The notes below the pieces were generated by a model. It was given only the letters and a program-made list of their open reading frames with translations, was not told where the DNA came from and did no database searches. DNA of 47,647 nt. Source: Desulfatirhabdium butyrativorans DSM 18734. GTDB lineage: Bacteria; Desulfobacterota; Desulfobacteria; Desulfobacterales; Desulfatirhabdiaceae. The position numbers were made by a program, and so were the translations under genes. Shown in pieces: positions 34,057 through 42,035 of this stretch. The stretch's first letter is position 1. Every line of letters starts with the position of its first letter. Location: contig NZ_KE386987.1 in the NCBI RefSeq assembly GCF_000429925.1, forward strand, positions 1-47,647. The letters run 5' to 3'.

Positions 34057-35175
34057 CGTCAGCGCAAACGCCACTTCATCCTTCAGTGTCCCATCGACTT
34101 TGCTCCGAAACCGATCCAGCGCCGATCTGGCTGCGGCGCCGCCGATCCGGCCCAGCGCCCATGCAGCCATGGACTTTACCCGCTCATCGGCATTTTCTTC
34201 AAACGCACGAATCAGCTCGGGGACATAGCCCGTATCCAGCGTGTTTCCCATCGCCCGCGCAACATTCATATGCCAGCGCCACAACTCGGATGAGGGCATG
34301 TAAAACATGTGGGGCTGGATATGGGCCTCGAAGTAGCCGGTGTCCATGTGCAACAGTCTGGGAAGCGCGAAATACGGCATCATTTTCTCCGCTGCCGCAT
34401 TGATGGGAAATGTCTTTGCCAGCGCCAGCCATGCCCGGTTGCGGGGGCAGACGTTCTGGCAGTGATCACAACCGTAAATCCACAGCCCCATCGGCTCACG
34501 AAGCTCCCGTGGCGTCAGGCCCTCACCGAAATAGGTCAGATAGGAGATGCAACGTCTGGGCTCGATCTTTCTGGGGCCTTTCAATGCGCCTGTAGGGCAG
34601 CAGATCAGACAGGCGTTTTTGCACCAGTCCGGGCACCCCAGGCCCGTCGTTGGGGTATCCGGTTCGAATTCGGCATCCACAACGAAGGCAATGGGAAGTA
34701 TCCATGATCCACGCGCAACGGCCGAGTTCGCATACAGCAGACAGTTTTTTCCGAAGGTTCCCAGACCGGCTCTGGCTGCAGCAACCCGGTGCGGCAGGTG
34801 GAAGGGAATTTTCGTCTTGATCCCGGCATTCAGGAGATGATCTCGAAGCGCCTTGATTTTCAAGCTGAGCCCATCACGTGTCACACGATCATCGTCCAGG
34901 TAGCATCGTCCGAAATGGTTTTCCATTTCCGGGGGAAATCTTCGGTCAAAGTAATGTGCGAGCACGACGATGATCGATCTGGCATCCGGCAGGATCGCCT
35001 TCGGATCGATGCCTGCGGAGAGATCCAGCCCCAGCTTGTATATCCAGTCATAGGAGGATTTGCGCGCTTCGAGTACCATTTGATGATCATAAAAAGGCTT
35101 GGCATCCGTAAAGCCGATAGAGGCGAATCCCAGTTCCAAGGCCCGCTCCGAAACAGATCGTTTCGTCAGTTTCAT
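34048..35175 (-). CDS. queG: Epoxyqueuosine reductase-like iron-sulfur protein (QueG family)
   Basis: A 375-residue protein of the QueG family, which with cobalamin and two 4Fe-4S clusters converts epoxyqueuosine to queuosine in tRNA. It has the N-terminal ELGFASIGFTDAKP, the catalytic-domain phrase GLGTFGKNCLL, the second ferredoxin motif CDHCQNVCPRN, and C-terminal HEAT-like repeats. The first ferredoxin motif is unusual: GCPDWCKNACLICCPTGA has cysteine spacing different from the usual CxxCxxCxxxCP. It may be a divergent paralogue with another substrate. The stop codon lies within a hexamer repeat array. Confidence 0.72.
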   Translation of the reverse strand: MKLTKRSVSERALELGFASIGFTDAKPFYDHQMVLEARKSSYDWIYKLGLDLSAGIDPKAILPDARSIIVVLAHYFDRRFPPEMENHFGRCYLDDDRVTRDGLSLKIKALRDHLLNAGIKTKIPFHLPHRVAAARAGLGTFGKNCLLYANSAVARGSWILPIAFVVDAEFEPDTPTTGLGCPDWCKNACLICCPTGALKGPRKIEPRRCISYLTYFGEGLTPRELREPMGLWIYGCDHCQNVCPRNRAWLALAKTFPINAAAEKMMPYFALPRLLHMDTGYFEAHIQPHMFYMPSSELWRWHMNVARAMGNTLDTGYVPELIRAFEENADERVKSMAAWALGRIGGAAARSALDRFRSKVDGTLKDEVAFALTLS

Positions 35176-35232
35176 CTTTTCTCCTATTGAACGATGCCGG
35201 TTTTCAGCCTGCTGGCTGTCGAAAATGGCGTG

Positions 35233-35259
35233 GTTATCGGAGCAAAATGTTCCGATAAC
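35233..35259. repeat. Inverted repeat GTTATCGGA/TCCGATAAC
   Basis: Two exact 9-bp arms separated by 9 bp, in the divergent gap between the QueG-like gene and the HIT gene. It is a possible operator or a hairpin in a 5' leader. No riboswitch consensus is recognised. Confidence 0.45.
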
Positions 35260-35428
35260 GGCCTAAACCAGTTGCTATTTGCCATCACGGCCGACGTTTT
35301 GCAATTGAAATTTCATGCGAGTTTGGTTAGGCTTCAGAAGCAATCCGTTAAACCATACCGGCTTTTTATGCCGCTTGCCGGTAAATGCCAATAGGGTCTG
35401 CCCGGTTGATTGCAAAGGAGAGCGTGCC

Positions 35429-35764
35429 ATGATCGAGGATTGTATTTTCTGCAAGATTGCCCATCAGCAAATGCCTACCGAGTTGCTTTTCCAGAACGAT
35501 CAGATGGTTGTGTTTCGGGATATCAAACCCCATGCGCCGGTCCACTGGTTGATCGTTCCCAGGAAACATATCCGAAGCATCAACGACCTGCAACCGGAAG
35601 ACGGAGATCTGATCGCTGAAATGATCGCTACGGCACGGGATATGGCCAAAAAGGCCGGGGTGAACGAATCCGGGTACAAGCTGCTGTTCAACGTCGAGAA
35701 GGGGGGAGGGCAGGTGATCTTTCATTTGCATCTTCATCTGATCGGTGGATGGGCGAAGTCATGA
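35429..35764 (+). CDS. HIT-family nucleotide-binding protein
   Basis: A 111-residue histidine-triad protein of the HinT type, a hydrolase of AMP-lysine and nucleoside phosphoramidates. CIFCKI at the start and the triad HLHLHLIGG (His99, 101, 103) are intact, and VPRKHIRSINDL matches the family. AAGGAG lies 8 bp before the ATG at 35429; sequence upstream in frame is not family-like. The stop overlaps the kdsB start by 4 bp. Confidence 0.93.
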   Translation: MIEDCIFCKIAHQQMPTELLFQNDQMVVFRDIKPHAPVHWLIVPRKHIRSINDLQPEDGDLIAEMIATARDMAKKAGVNESGYKLLFNVEKGGGQVIFHLHLHLIGGWAKS

Positions 35765-36504
35765 GCATTTGTGCGATCATCCCTTCCCGCTGGGGATCGA
35801 CACGGTTTGCCGGAAAACCGCTCGCCCGGATCTGCGGAAAGCCGATGATCCAGCATGTGGTGGAGCGGGTTTCCCAATCGAAGACCATCGATATGCTGGC
35901 TGTCGCCACGGATGACCTGAGAATCGAGGGCTGTGTGAAGGACTTTGGCTGCAGGGTGATACGGACAGGATCCGAAAATCGCTCCGGCAGCGATCGTGTG
36001 GCTGAGGCGGCAGATCTGCTGGGGCTGTCGGGAACCGATATTGTGGTCAACGTTCAGGGAGATCAGCCGCTCGTGCATCCGGAGAGCATCGATGATGTGA
36101 TTTCGCCCCTGGTTGCCGATGAGGCCGTTGTCATGAGCACGCTTGCCTTCAAGATTGTCCGACCCGAGGAAATCACCAATCCGAAGGATGTCAAACTTGT
36201 CTGTGACAGGAGAGGGTTCGCCCTGTACTTTTCAAGATCCGCCATTCCGTTTGGCAGGGATCCGGGTGTTGTTTTCGATACCTACAAGCATTTGGGCGTA
36301 TACGCATATCGAAAAGCGTTTCTGGACATTTTCTGCAGTCTTGAAACGGGTGAACTGGAGCGGATCGAGCAACTGGAGCAGTTGCGGGCACTGGAAAACG
36401 GATATGCCATCCGCGTGGTGGCGACACGCCATGATTCGCCCGAGGTGGATTTGCCCGAGGACATTGCCCGAATCGAAGAACTGATCAAAAATCCGCCTTC
36501 CTGA
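35761..36504 (+). CDS. kdsB: 3-deoxy-manno-octulosonate cytidylyltransferase
   Basis: A 247-residue enzyme that couples KDO to CMP for lipid A-core synthesis. The N-terminal IIPSRWGSTRFAGKPLA is the nucleotide-binding signature, followed by NVQGDQPLV and the C-terminal QLEQLRALENGYAI. The ATG at 35761 overlaps the HIT stop by 4 bp. Its presence implies an outer membrane with KDO-containing lipopolysaccharide. A hairpin spans the stop codon. Confidence 0.95.
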   Translation: MSICAIIPSRWGSTRFAGKPLARICGKPMIQHVVERVSQSKTIDMLAVATDDLRIEGCVKDFGCRVIRTGSENRSGSDRVAEAADLLGLSGTDIVVNVQGDQPLVHPESIDDVISPLVADEAVVMSTLAFKIVRPEEITNPKDVKLVCDRRGFALYFSRSAIPFGRDPGVVFDTYKHLGVYAYRKAFLDIFCSLETGELERIEQLEQLRALENGYAIRVVATRHDSPEVDLPEDIARIEELIKNPPS

Positions 36505-36530
36505 GAACAACCACCGGGAAGACGGATTTT
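36488..36530 (+). terminator. Terminator spanning the kdsB stop codon
   Basis: AAAATCCG-C-CTTCC (36488-36501) pairs with GGAAG-A-CGGATTTT (36517-36530): 13 pairs and one mismatch around a 15-nt loop that contains the stop codon. The 3' arm ends in TTTT. This A-tract/T-tract arrangement may act in both directions. Confidence 0.6.
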
Positions 36531-36671
36531 GCGGATCGTTTCGTTACTGTCAAGTCAAGGGGTGACGGGAAAGGGGAGAACGATTTCTTGTCTGTTGAAA
36601 CAGGAATTGCCCCTTCAGCCACGAATGGATGGGCTCGCACAACGTCCATCAATAGGACGGCTTCGAAAATG

Positions 36672-36757
36672 GCTTCAGACAAGTTCCCCCTGAATCGCAA
36701 AACAGCCTGTCTTCCGGCTCAGGTTGTAACCAAAACTGGGCTTCCGTTCAGGCACTA
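36672..36757 (+). repeat. Dispersed intergenic repeat, copy C (full length)
   Basis: This is the most complete copy: GGCTTCAGACAAGTTCCCCC, ATCGCAAAACAGCCTG, CCGGCTCAGGTTGTAACC, then CTTCCGTTCAGGCACTA. The terminal CTA (36755-36757) is the stop codon (TAG) of the minus-strand coiled-coil gene. Confidence 0.7.
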
Positions 36758-37600
36758 ATTGGCCTTGTTCCCCGGTACAGGCGGTTTCTTGGTGCCGGGA
36801 GCGGGGTGTGCCGGTGCAGCGGGAGGGGGGGCGGCGGCGGATTTGCTCTTTTCCAGTTCCCGGATGCTTGCTTTTACCGTATTGAGCTGGGTGTCTACCG
36901 ATTGGGTCATCCGGTCCGCAATTTCCTGCAGTCTTTTCTCGTAGCCTTTCAAGAGCGCTTCCAGTTGCCTTTTGTCTGCCTTCTCTCCGGAGATCAATCC
37001 CAGATCGGCCTGGCATTCGGCCAGGGCTGTCGTAATGCCATTCAGGTGCTCTGAAATCTTGCCCATATCGTCCGCGTATTTTTTTTCGAGCGCCTTCTGG
37101 TCGGCGGAGAGTTTGTCGATGCCCGCCTTCGTTTCTTTTTGTGCGGTGGCTATCTTGGTGTCGAGTTTGGCCAATTCGGGGCTCAGCTCGGTTTTATCCA
37201 GTTTCAAAGCCCGGACCTCGTCGATTTGCATGGATTGCTGCTCGATGCGTTCCTTCAGTTGGACGGCCTCAGTTTGCAACTGATCGATTTTGGTGTGAAA
37301 TTCCTCTTGCAGTTTCGCATGATTGACCGAAAGGTTGGAAAGATTGGATTCCAGGTTTCTGGCGATGGCCGTCAGTTCTTTCGCACTCAAATCCTGGGTT
37401 TGGCTGACCAGAATACGAATGTCCCGATAGACGAGATATCCAATCAGGGCAACCAGAACGGGGATCAGGATCGTGATGATCGTTACCCGCTGGCCAAGTT
37501 TTTCCAGACGGCGATAGGAATCCTGATCCCCCAGCAGACTCGCCGGACGGTCCTCTTCCGTGAGCGCCATTTCGATGGGTTCGGTCTTGTGACTGTCCAT
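36755..37600 (-). CDS. Membrane-anchored coiled-coil protein
   Basis: A 281-residue protein not assigned to a family. A polar N-terminus of about 40 residues is followed by one membrane helix (about 42-60) and then a coiled coil of about 190 residues with regular Leu/Ile heptads (LSNLSVNHAKLQEEFHTKID is an example). It ends in a Pro/Ala-rich tail. The coiled coil probably lies in the periplasm, judging by the positive residues before the helix. It starts 6 bp after guaA stops, so the two are one operon, though no functional link is evident. The stop codon is part of dispersed repeat copy C. Confidence 0.72.
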   Translation of the reverse strand: MDSHKTEPIEMALTEEDRPASLLGDQDSYRRLEKLGQRVTIITILIPVLVALIGYLVYRDIRILVSQTQDLSAKELTAIARNLESNLSNLSVNHAKLQEEFHTKIDQLQTEAVQLKERIEQQSMQIDEVRALKLDKTELSPELAKLDTKIATAQKETKAGIDKLSADQKALEKKYADDMGKISEHLNGITTALAECQADLGLISGEKADKRQLEALLKGYEKRLQEIADRMTQSVDTQLNTVKASIRELEKSKSAAAPPPAAPAHPAPGTKKPPVPGNKAN

Positions 37601-37606
37601 TTGAGC

Positions 37607-39136
37607 TTATTCCCATTCAATGGTGCTTGGCGGTTTGGAGCTGATATCGTACACGACCCGGTTGATTCCCTTGACTTCGTTGATGATCCTGTTGGAAATC
37701 CGGGAAAGCAGATCATGCGGCAGCCTTGCCCAATCGGCAGTCATGGCATCGAGACTGGTCACGGCGCGAATGGCGATGACATGTTCATACGTTCGATGAT
37801 CACCCATCACCCCGACGCTCTTCAGCGGGAGCAGAACGGCGAAGGATTGCCACAACCTCCTGTAAAAACCAGCCTTTCGGATTTCATCCATCAGCAGATC
37901 GTCGGCTTCGCGCAGCATTTCGAGGCGTTTGCGGGTGATTTCTCCGATGATGCGAATCGCAAGCCCCGGCCCGGGGAAGGGTTGGCGCCAGACCATTTCA
38001 TCGGGCAGCCCGATTTCGGATCCCAGTCTGCGCACCTCGTCCTTGAACAGATATTTCAGGGGTTCCACCAGTTTCAGCTTCATTTTTTTGGGAAGCCCGC
38101 CGACATTGTGGTGGCTCTTGATGACCGATGAGGGGCCGCCGAAAGCGGAACGGGATTCGATGACATCCGGATAGAGGGTGCCCTGGGCCAGGAATTCGGC
38201 GTCCGGAATTTTGGCGGCTTCCGCTTCGAAAACATCCATGAAAATTCTGCCGATGATCTTGCGTTTCTTTTCCGGATCAACGACTTTGGTAAGTGCCTTG
38301 AGAAAACGATTTCCCGCATTGACAAAGCGTATGTTGATCCGCAGGTGTTGCCGGAACACTTTTCTGAGCTTTTCCCGTTCGGTTTTTCGCAGAAGACCGT
38401 TGTCGACAAAAATGCAGGTCAGGTTTCTGCCGATGGCCTGGTGGAGCAGGAGGGCCGTAACCGAGGAATCCACCCCGCCGCTGAGCCCGAGAATGACTTT
38501 TTTGGTACCGACCATATCGCGAATATCGCGGATGGCTTCTTCGGCAAATGATTTCATTGTCCAGGTTCGATCGCATTTGCAGATATCGAACAGGAAATTG
38601 CGGATCATTTCACGTCCCATCGGCGTATGCTCTACTTCCGGATGAAACTGCAGGCCGAAGAGTTTCTTTTGGGGATGTTCCACTGCAGCGATGGGGGTTC
38701 CAGCCGTCGAGGCGATGACTTGAAATCCTTCCGGAAGTGTGGCGGCCACATCTCCATGACTCATCCAGCAGGGGGTGATGGGATCGATTCCGGCAAAGAT
38801 CCGTGAGCCTTCGGCCAGCGACAGTTCGGCAAACCCATACTCCCGTTTTTCGGAATGCTCGACGATGCCCCCCATGGCCTGGATCATGAAGTGCATGCCG
38901 TAGCAGATTCCCAGAACTGGTATGTCGAGATGGAAAATATCGGCGGAGATGGCGGGCGAACCCGTCTCATAGGTGCTGGCTGGGCCTCCGGAGAGAATGA
39001 TGCCCTGCGGATTGAGAGACTTGATGCTTTCGATGGAAATTTCCGGCGGTTCGATCTGGCAATATACCTCGCATTCACGGACACGTCGAGCGATCAACTG
39101 ATTGTACTGGGAGCCAAAATCGATGATGAGTATCAT
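37607..39136 (-). CDS. guaA: GMP synthase (glutamine-hydrolysing)
   Basis: A 509-residue enzyme converting XMP to GMP. The N-terminal class I glutamine amidotransferase has GICYGM with nucleophile Cys78 and a C-terminal [11 protein letters not shown] triad segment. The ATP-pyrophosphatase domain carries the P-loop LSGGVDSSV, and the dimerisation domain ends with PPSTIEWE, the normal family terminus. All catalytic parts are present and length is normal. Confidence 0.96.
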   Translation of the reverse strand: MILIIDFGSQYNQLIARRVRECEVYCQIEPPEISIESIKSLNPQGIILSGGPASTYETGSPAISADIFHLDIPVLGICYGMHFMIQAMGGIVEHSEKREYGFAELSLAEGSRIFAGIDPITPCWMSHGDVAATLPEGFQVIASTAGTPIAAVEHPQKKLFGLQFHPEVEHTPMGREMIRNFLFDICKCDRTWTMKSFAEEAIRDIRDMVGTKKVILGLSGGVDSSVTALLLHQAIGRNLTCIFVDNGLLRKTEREKLRKVFRQHLRINIRFVNAGNRFLKALTKVVDPEKKRKIIGRIFMDVFEAEAAKIPDAEFLAQGTLYPDVIESRSAFGGPSSVIKSHHNVGGLPKKMKLKLVEPLKYLFKDEVRRLGSEIGLPDEMVWRQPFPGPGLAIRIIGEITRKRLEMLREADDLLMDEIRKAGFYRRLWQSFAVLLPLKSVGVMGDHRTYEHVIAIRAVTSLDAMTADWARLPHDLLSRISNRIINEVKGINRVVYDISSKPPSTIEWE

Positions 39137-39627
39137 AAAACTCCTTCTGCAAAGGGTGATCGATAGGCGCTCATCCCGCCATTTTCCAGTTCATTCCCCG
39201 GATGATGAGAGGGAACGTTGCGCTTGCCGGCAAGACGGATGCCCCAAAAAATGCTCAGGCATTTTCCCCGATGCAATCGTGTTCAGGATGCGCCGATATT
39301 GCTGTAAGAGTTTAATCGGACTGAATATGGTTGACATGGCTAAAAAAGTCAAGCAGGGAATGACATGCCGATCAAGGGACTTTGATGCTTTCTGGGGAAA
39401 TGATCGGGATGCATTGAGGCCGGACGGGAGTATCCGGTGACGCAACTATTGCCAAAACGGATTACAAGGGCTGGAATGGGTCAAGTCATCATAATTAAAC
39501 TGTTTCTTGACAAACGGTTACGATATTCGTATGCTCCTTTCCAGTTCGGTAGAGATGCCGATATGATGGAGTGGATGTATTTCCCAGCGATGCGCTTCAA
39601 CCCAAAAACCGGAGGACACAGCCTGCC
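39137..39627. other. Divergent intergenic region between guaA and ihfA
   Basis: No gene is recognised. A good promoter for ihfA lies at 39507-39535 (listed separately). A second TTGACA at 39331-39336 has no -10 at the right distance. The guaA promoter should be near the left end. Short frames here show no family resemblance. Confidence 0.45.
39507..39535 (+). promoter_or_regulatory. Probable sigma-70 promoter of ihfA
   Basis: TTGACA (39507-39512) is a perfect -35 box, followed after exactly 17 bp by TATGCT (39530-39535), which matches the -10 consensus at four of six positions. It leaves a leader of about 85 nt before the ihfA ATG. Confidence 0.6.
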
Positions 39628-39930
39628 ATGACGCTTACCAAGGCTCAGATCGTAGATGCCATTCATGAGGAACTGGGTATTCACACCAAGGATTGTGTCG
39701 AGATTTTTGAAACCTTGCTCGAAATCATCAAACGGACCCTCGAAAGTGGTGAAGATGTGCTGATCAGCGGATTCGGAAAATTCTGCGTAAATCAGAAATC
39801 CCAGCGAAGAGGGAGAAATCCGGCTACAGGAGAAGACCTGATGCTTGAAAGCAGGCGGGTGGTCACGTTTCGATGTTCTTCGGTATTGCGAAATCAAATC
39901 AACAGCCAACGGGAAGACAACTTGTCATGA
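39628..39930 (+). CDS. ihfA: Integration host factor alpha-like DNA-bending protein
   Basis: A 100-residue HU/IHF-fold protein. MTLTKAQIVDAI is the typical IHF-alpha start, the minor-groove arm contains GRNPATGED, and RRVVTF completes the signature. Two subunits bend DNA in recombination, replication and promoter control. GGAGG precedes the ATG at 39628; the frame is open 19 codons further upstream but that part is not family-like. It overlaps the next gene by 4 bp. HU-type function is possible, but the alpha-like sequence favours IHF. Confidence 0.88.
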   Translation: MTLTKAQIVDAIHEELGIHTKDCVEIFETLLEIIKRTLESGEDVLISGFGKFCVNQKSQRRGRNPATGEDLMLESRRVVTFRCSSVLRNQINSQREDNLS

Positions 39931-40463
39931 GTCAGTCAGAATCGATGCCCGAAGCGCTTGATACGTTTTTTTCGGCACTCATCGAAAAAACGAAAGCCAG
40001 TACCGACCATCAGGTATCCATGACTGAAGTGGGCGGTACCATCGGTTTGGACAAGGCGGCATCCAGCAGGGCTGTCGAAGAATTGATCGGGCTGGGTTTG
40101 GTGGATATCCGGACCCTTTCGGGTGCTGTGGGGCTGACGGAAGCCGGAAAAAAGTTGGCGCAAGAGCGCTTGACGCCCGCAGAGTCGTATGTCGGTATCG
40201 GGCAGGGGGATATCGTTGGCGAAGCGGCGAAAGAGGGTGTCGGAAAATTGCTTTCCGGGATCAAGAACTGCATCGGCACACTGAATCTTGATTTCGACCG
40301 GATGAATCAGGTGGTGGTTGATCTCAGGACGCTCGAAATCCAGATGAGCGCCCCGCATCCGTGGACGGCTATCGTTCGGGAATGTCTGAAGGCCATTGCG
40401 GCCGATGTCGGTGACCGTTTGCGGCCCGAATTGACAGGCAGGCTCAACCGCTTGCTTGCATGA
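39927..40463 (+). CDS. Winged-helix-like protein co-transcribed with ihfA
   Basis: A 178-residue soluble protein. Residues 10-85 look like a winged helix: GLDKAASSRAVEELIGLGLV, then LTEAGKKLA. A helical part follows with a glycine-rich EAAKEGVGKLLSGIKN and a C-terminal LRPELTGRLNRLL. The ATG at 39927 overlaps the ihfA stop by 4 bp. It may be a small transcription or nucleoid factor, but I know no characterised relative. Confidence 0.68.
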   Translation: MSQSESMPEALDTFFSALIEKTKASTDHQVSMTEVGGTIGLDKAASSRAVEELIGLGLVDIRTLSGAVGLTEAGKKLAQERLTPAESYVGIGQGDIVGEAAKEGVGKLLSGIKNCIGTLNLDFDRMNQVVVDLRTLEIQMSAPHPWTAIVRECLKAIAADVGDRLRPELTGRLNRLLA

Positions 40464-40490
40464 GTCTTGCATGGCATGGCAGGAGGCCCT

Positions 40491-40772
40491 TCAGCCGTTT
40501 TTTACCGCAGACCATAACGTCAGAACACCAACAATAATAAAAAATGCACCGGCGCCAAGTTTGATATAGATTGCCGGAACCAGCCGATTGATGGCATCCC
40601 CCAAAAGCACGGCGATCAGGGAGCTGGTGACCAGCGCGCCGGCGGAACCCAGAAATATCGGAAGCTTGGGATTGCAGTCCGCCGAAAGGCAAAATGTTGC
40701 GAGCTGGGTCTTGTCCCCCAACTCCGCCAGAAAAACCATCCCGAACGTCGTAGCAAGCAATTTCCAATCCAT
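40491..40772 (-). CDS. UPF0016/GDT1-family half-size membrane transporter
   Basis: A 93-residue protein with three hydrophobic helices and the family motif ELGDKT (17-22) in the first. Full-length relatives (MneA, TMEM165, Gdt1) carry two such halves and export Mn2+ or exchange Ca2+/H+; half-size forms are thought to dimerise. Only one half gene is seen here, so it may be homodimeric or have a partner elsewhere. It is convergent with the winged-helix gene. A single pair of acidic/Thr residues per subunit fits cation transport. Confidence 0.88.
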   Translation of the reverse strand: MDWKLLATTFGMVFLAELGDKTQLATFCLSADCNPKLPIFLGSAGALVTSSLIAVLLGDAINRLVPAIYIKLGAGAFFIIVGVLTLWSAVKNG

Positions 40773-40826
40773 TGAATTCCTCTCATCGCTTTCCGTCCGC
40801 CATCATCCAACCGGGCGGAGTCTGCG

Positions 40827-41696
40827 CTATAGCGCCCTGAGATATTCGGGCTTCAGATCGACTTTTCCGGCCAGGGCTTTTTCGATCAGATCGAGGGCTG
40901 CCTGCCGATCTCCGGGCATTCTCACCCGGAGCGGCAAATAGTTGGAAGCATGGTTCGCCATAAACAGACCCCGGTTCATGTGCGTGTTGGAGAGCATGGT
41001 AAAAAGCTCCTGAAGCATTCCTCTGGAGTCGGGGAGTTGAAAACGGCCCGATACCGCATCTTCGTACAGCGGCGTTCCGGGAATGAGCATCAGGCTCAGC
41101 GCACCGACATATTCCGGATCGATCGCCGTGATCACCCGCCCGGTTTCTCTCGCATGGATATCGGATCGTTGTGTACCGGCGATGCCAAGAAGCACGGTAA
41201 GCGACAACTTCATGCCGCAGGCGCGGGCCTTTTGCCCCATCTCGATCATTTCGCTCGATGTGGCGCCTTTCCGGATGGCTTTCAATGTGACGTCGTCACC
41301 GGTTTCCAAGCCCATATACAGAATACCCAGTCCGAGTCTTTGAAGTTCCACCAGTTCTTCGGGCGATTTCATGTTCAGGCTTTTGGCATTGGCATAGGAG
41401 CCGATCCGCGTTACCCAGGGAAGCTGGCGCTGAATTTCGATCAAAATTCGGACGAGCCGTTTCTGGGGAATGATCAGCGCGTCACCATCGCACAGAAAAA
41501 CCCTTCTCTGGCGTTTGCAGTAGGTCGCGGCAAAGGCAATGTCTTCCAGGATGATGTCATCGGGTTTGATCTGAAAACGCTCTCCCATGTATGTGCCGCA
41601 GAAAGTGCACTTGTTCCGGCTGCAGCCGACGGTGACCTGAAGCAGGATACTGTTCGCCTCGGATGGCGGACGAATGATGTTGCCGACATAATGCAT
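40827..41696 (-). CDS. Radical SAM protein
   Basis: A 289-residue radical SAM enzyme. The cluster motif is GCSRNKCTFC (Cys25, 30, 33; spacing C-x4-C-x2-C), which occurs in a known subgroup of B12-independent radical SAM proteins annotated only generally. Further marks are FLCDGDALI, MGLETGDDVTLK and MLIPGTPLYEDA. The reaction is unknown. The start at 41696 (MHYVGNI) has a GAAGGAAA site; an upstream in-frame start is less likely. It stands alone. Confidence 0.85.
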   Translation of the reverse strand: MHYVGNIIRPPSEANSILLQVTVGCSRNKCTFCGTYMGERFQIKPDDIILEDIAFAATYCKRQRRVFLCDGDALIIPQKRLVRILIEIQRQLPWVTRIGSYANAKSLNMKSPEELVELQRLGLGILYMGLETGDDVTLKAIRKGATSSEMIEMGQKARACGMKLSLTVLLGIAGTQRSDIHARETGRVITAIDPEYVGALSLMLIPGTPLYEDAVSGRFQLPDSRGMLQELFTMLSNTHMNRGLFMANHASNYLPLRVRMPGDRQAALDLIEKALAGKVDLKPEYLRAL

Positions 41697-42035
41697 GAAA
41701 AATTTCCTTCTGATGTATCCGGTTGAACACACCCATTTATCTGGCTGAAGATGTGTGTCGATCTCGTCAGAGTCGATTGCGAAAGTCCTTCCGCGTTGCC
41801 CTTACGCAGATCGCCTGCCCTCCGGCTCAGGTTGTACCCAAAACGGGTTTTCCATTCAGGTACTATCTTAGCATGCTCACGGAGCAGGGGCAATTCGCTT
41901 TTGACAAGGCAAGCTGCTTTTGGGTACACTTCGCCACTACCGATTGGGCAAGCGGCGATGATTTCCTTCACTTGCCAAATCAACGAACAGATGTCATTCG
42001 AATGAATGAAGACTCATTTCAGAGAGGAAAACGAC
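41697..42035. other. Intergenic region holding repeat copy D
   Basis: This gap lies between the divergent radical SAM and acyl-CoA synthetase genes. About 75 bp are a dispersed repeat copy; the rest presumably carries promoters, none of which I can place. Confidence 0.4.
41801..41874 (+). repeat. Dispersed intergenic repeat, copy D
   Basis: TCGCCTGCCCTCCGGCTCAG, GTTGTACCCAAAACGGG and TTCCATTCAGGTACTA follow the family order. Here the copy lies in a divergent promoter region and not at a gene end. Confidence 0.65.

Noticed and set aside
37139-38131. Open frame of 330 codons on the plus strand opposite guaA and the coiled-coil gene
   Set aside because: It crosses two real minus-strand genes and shows no motif.
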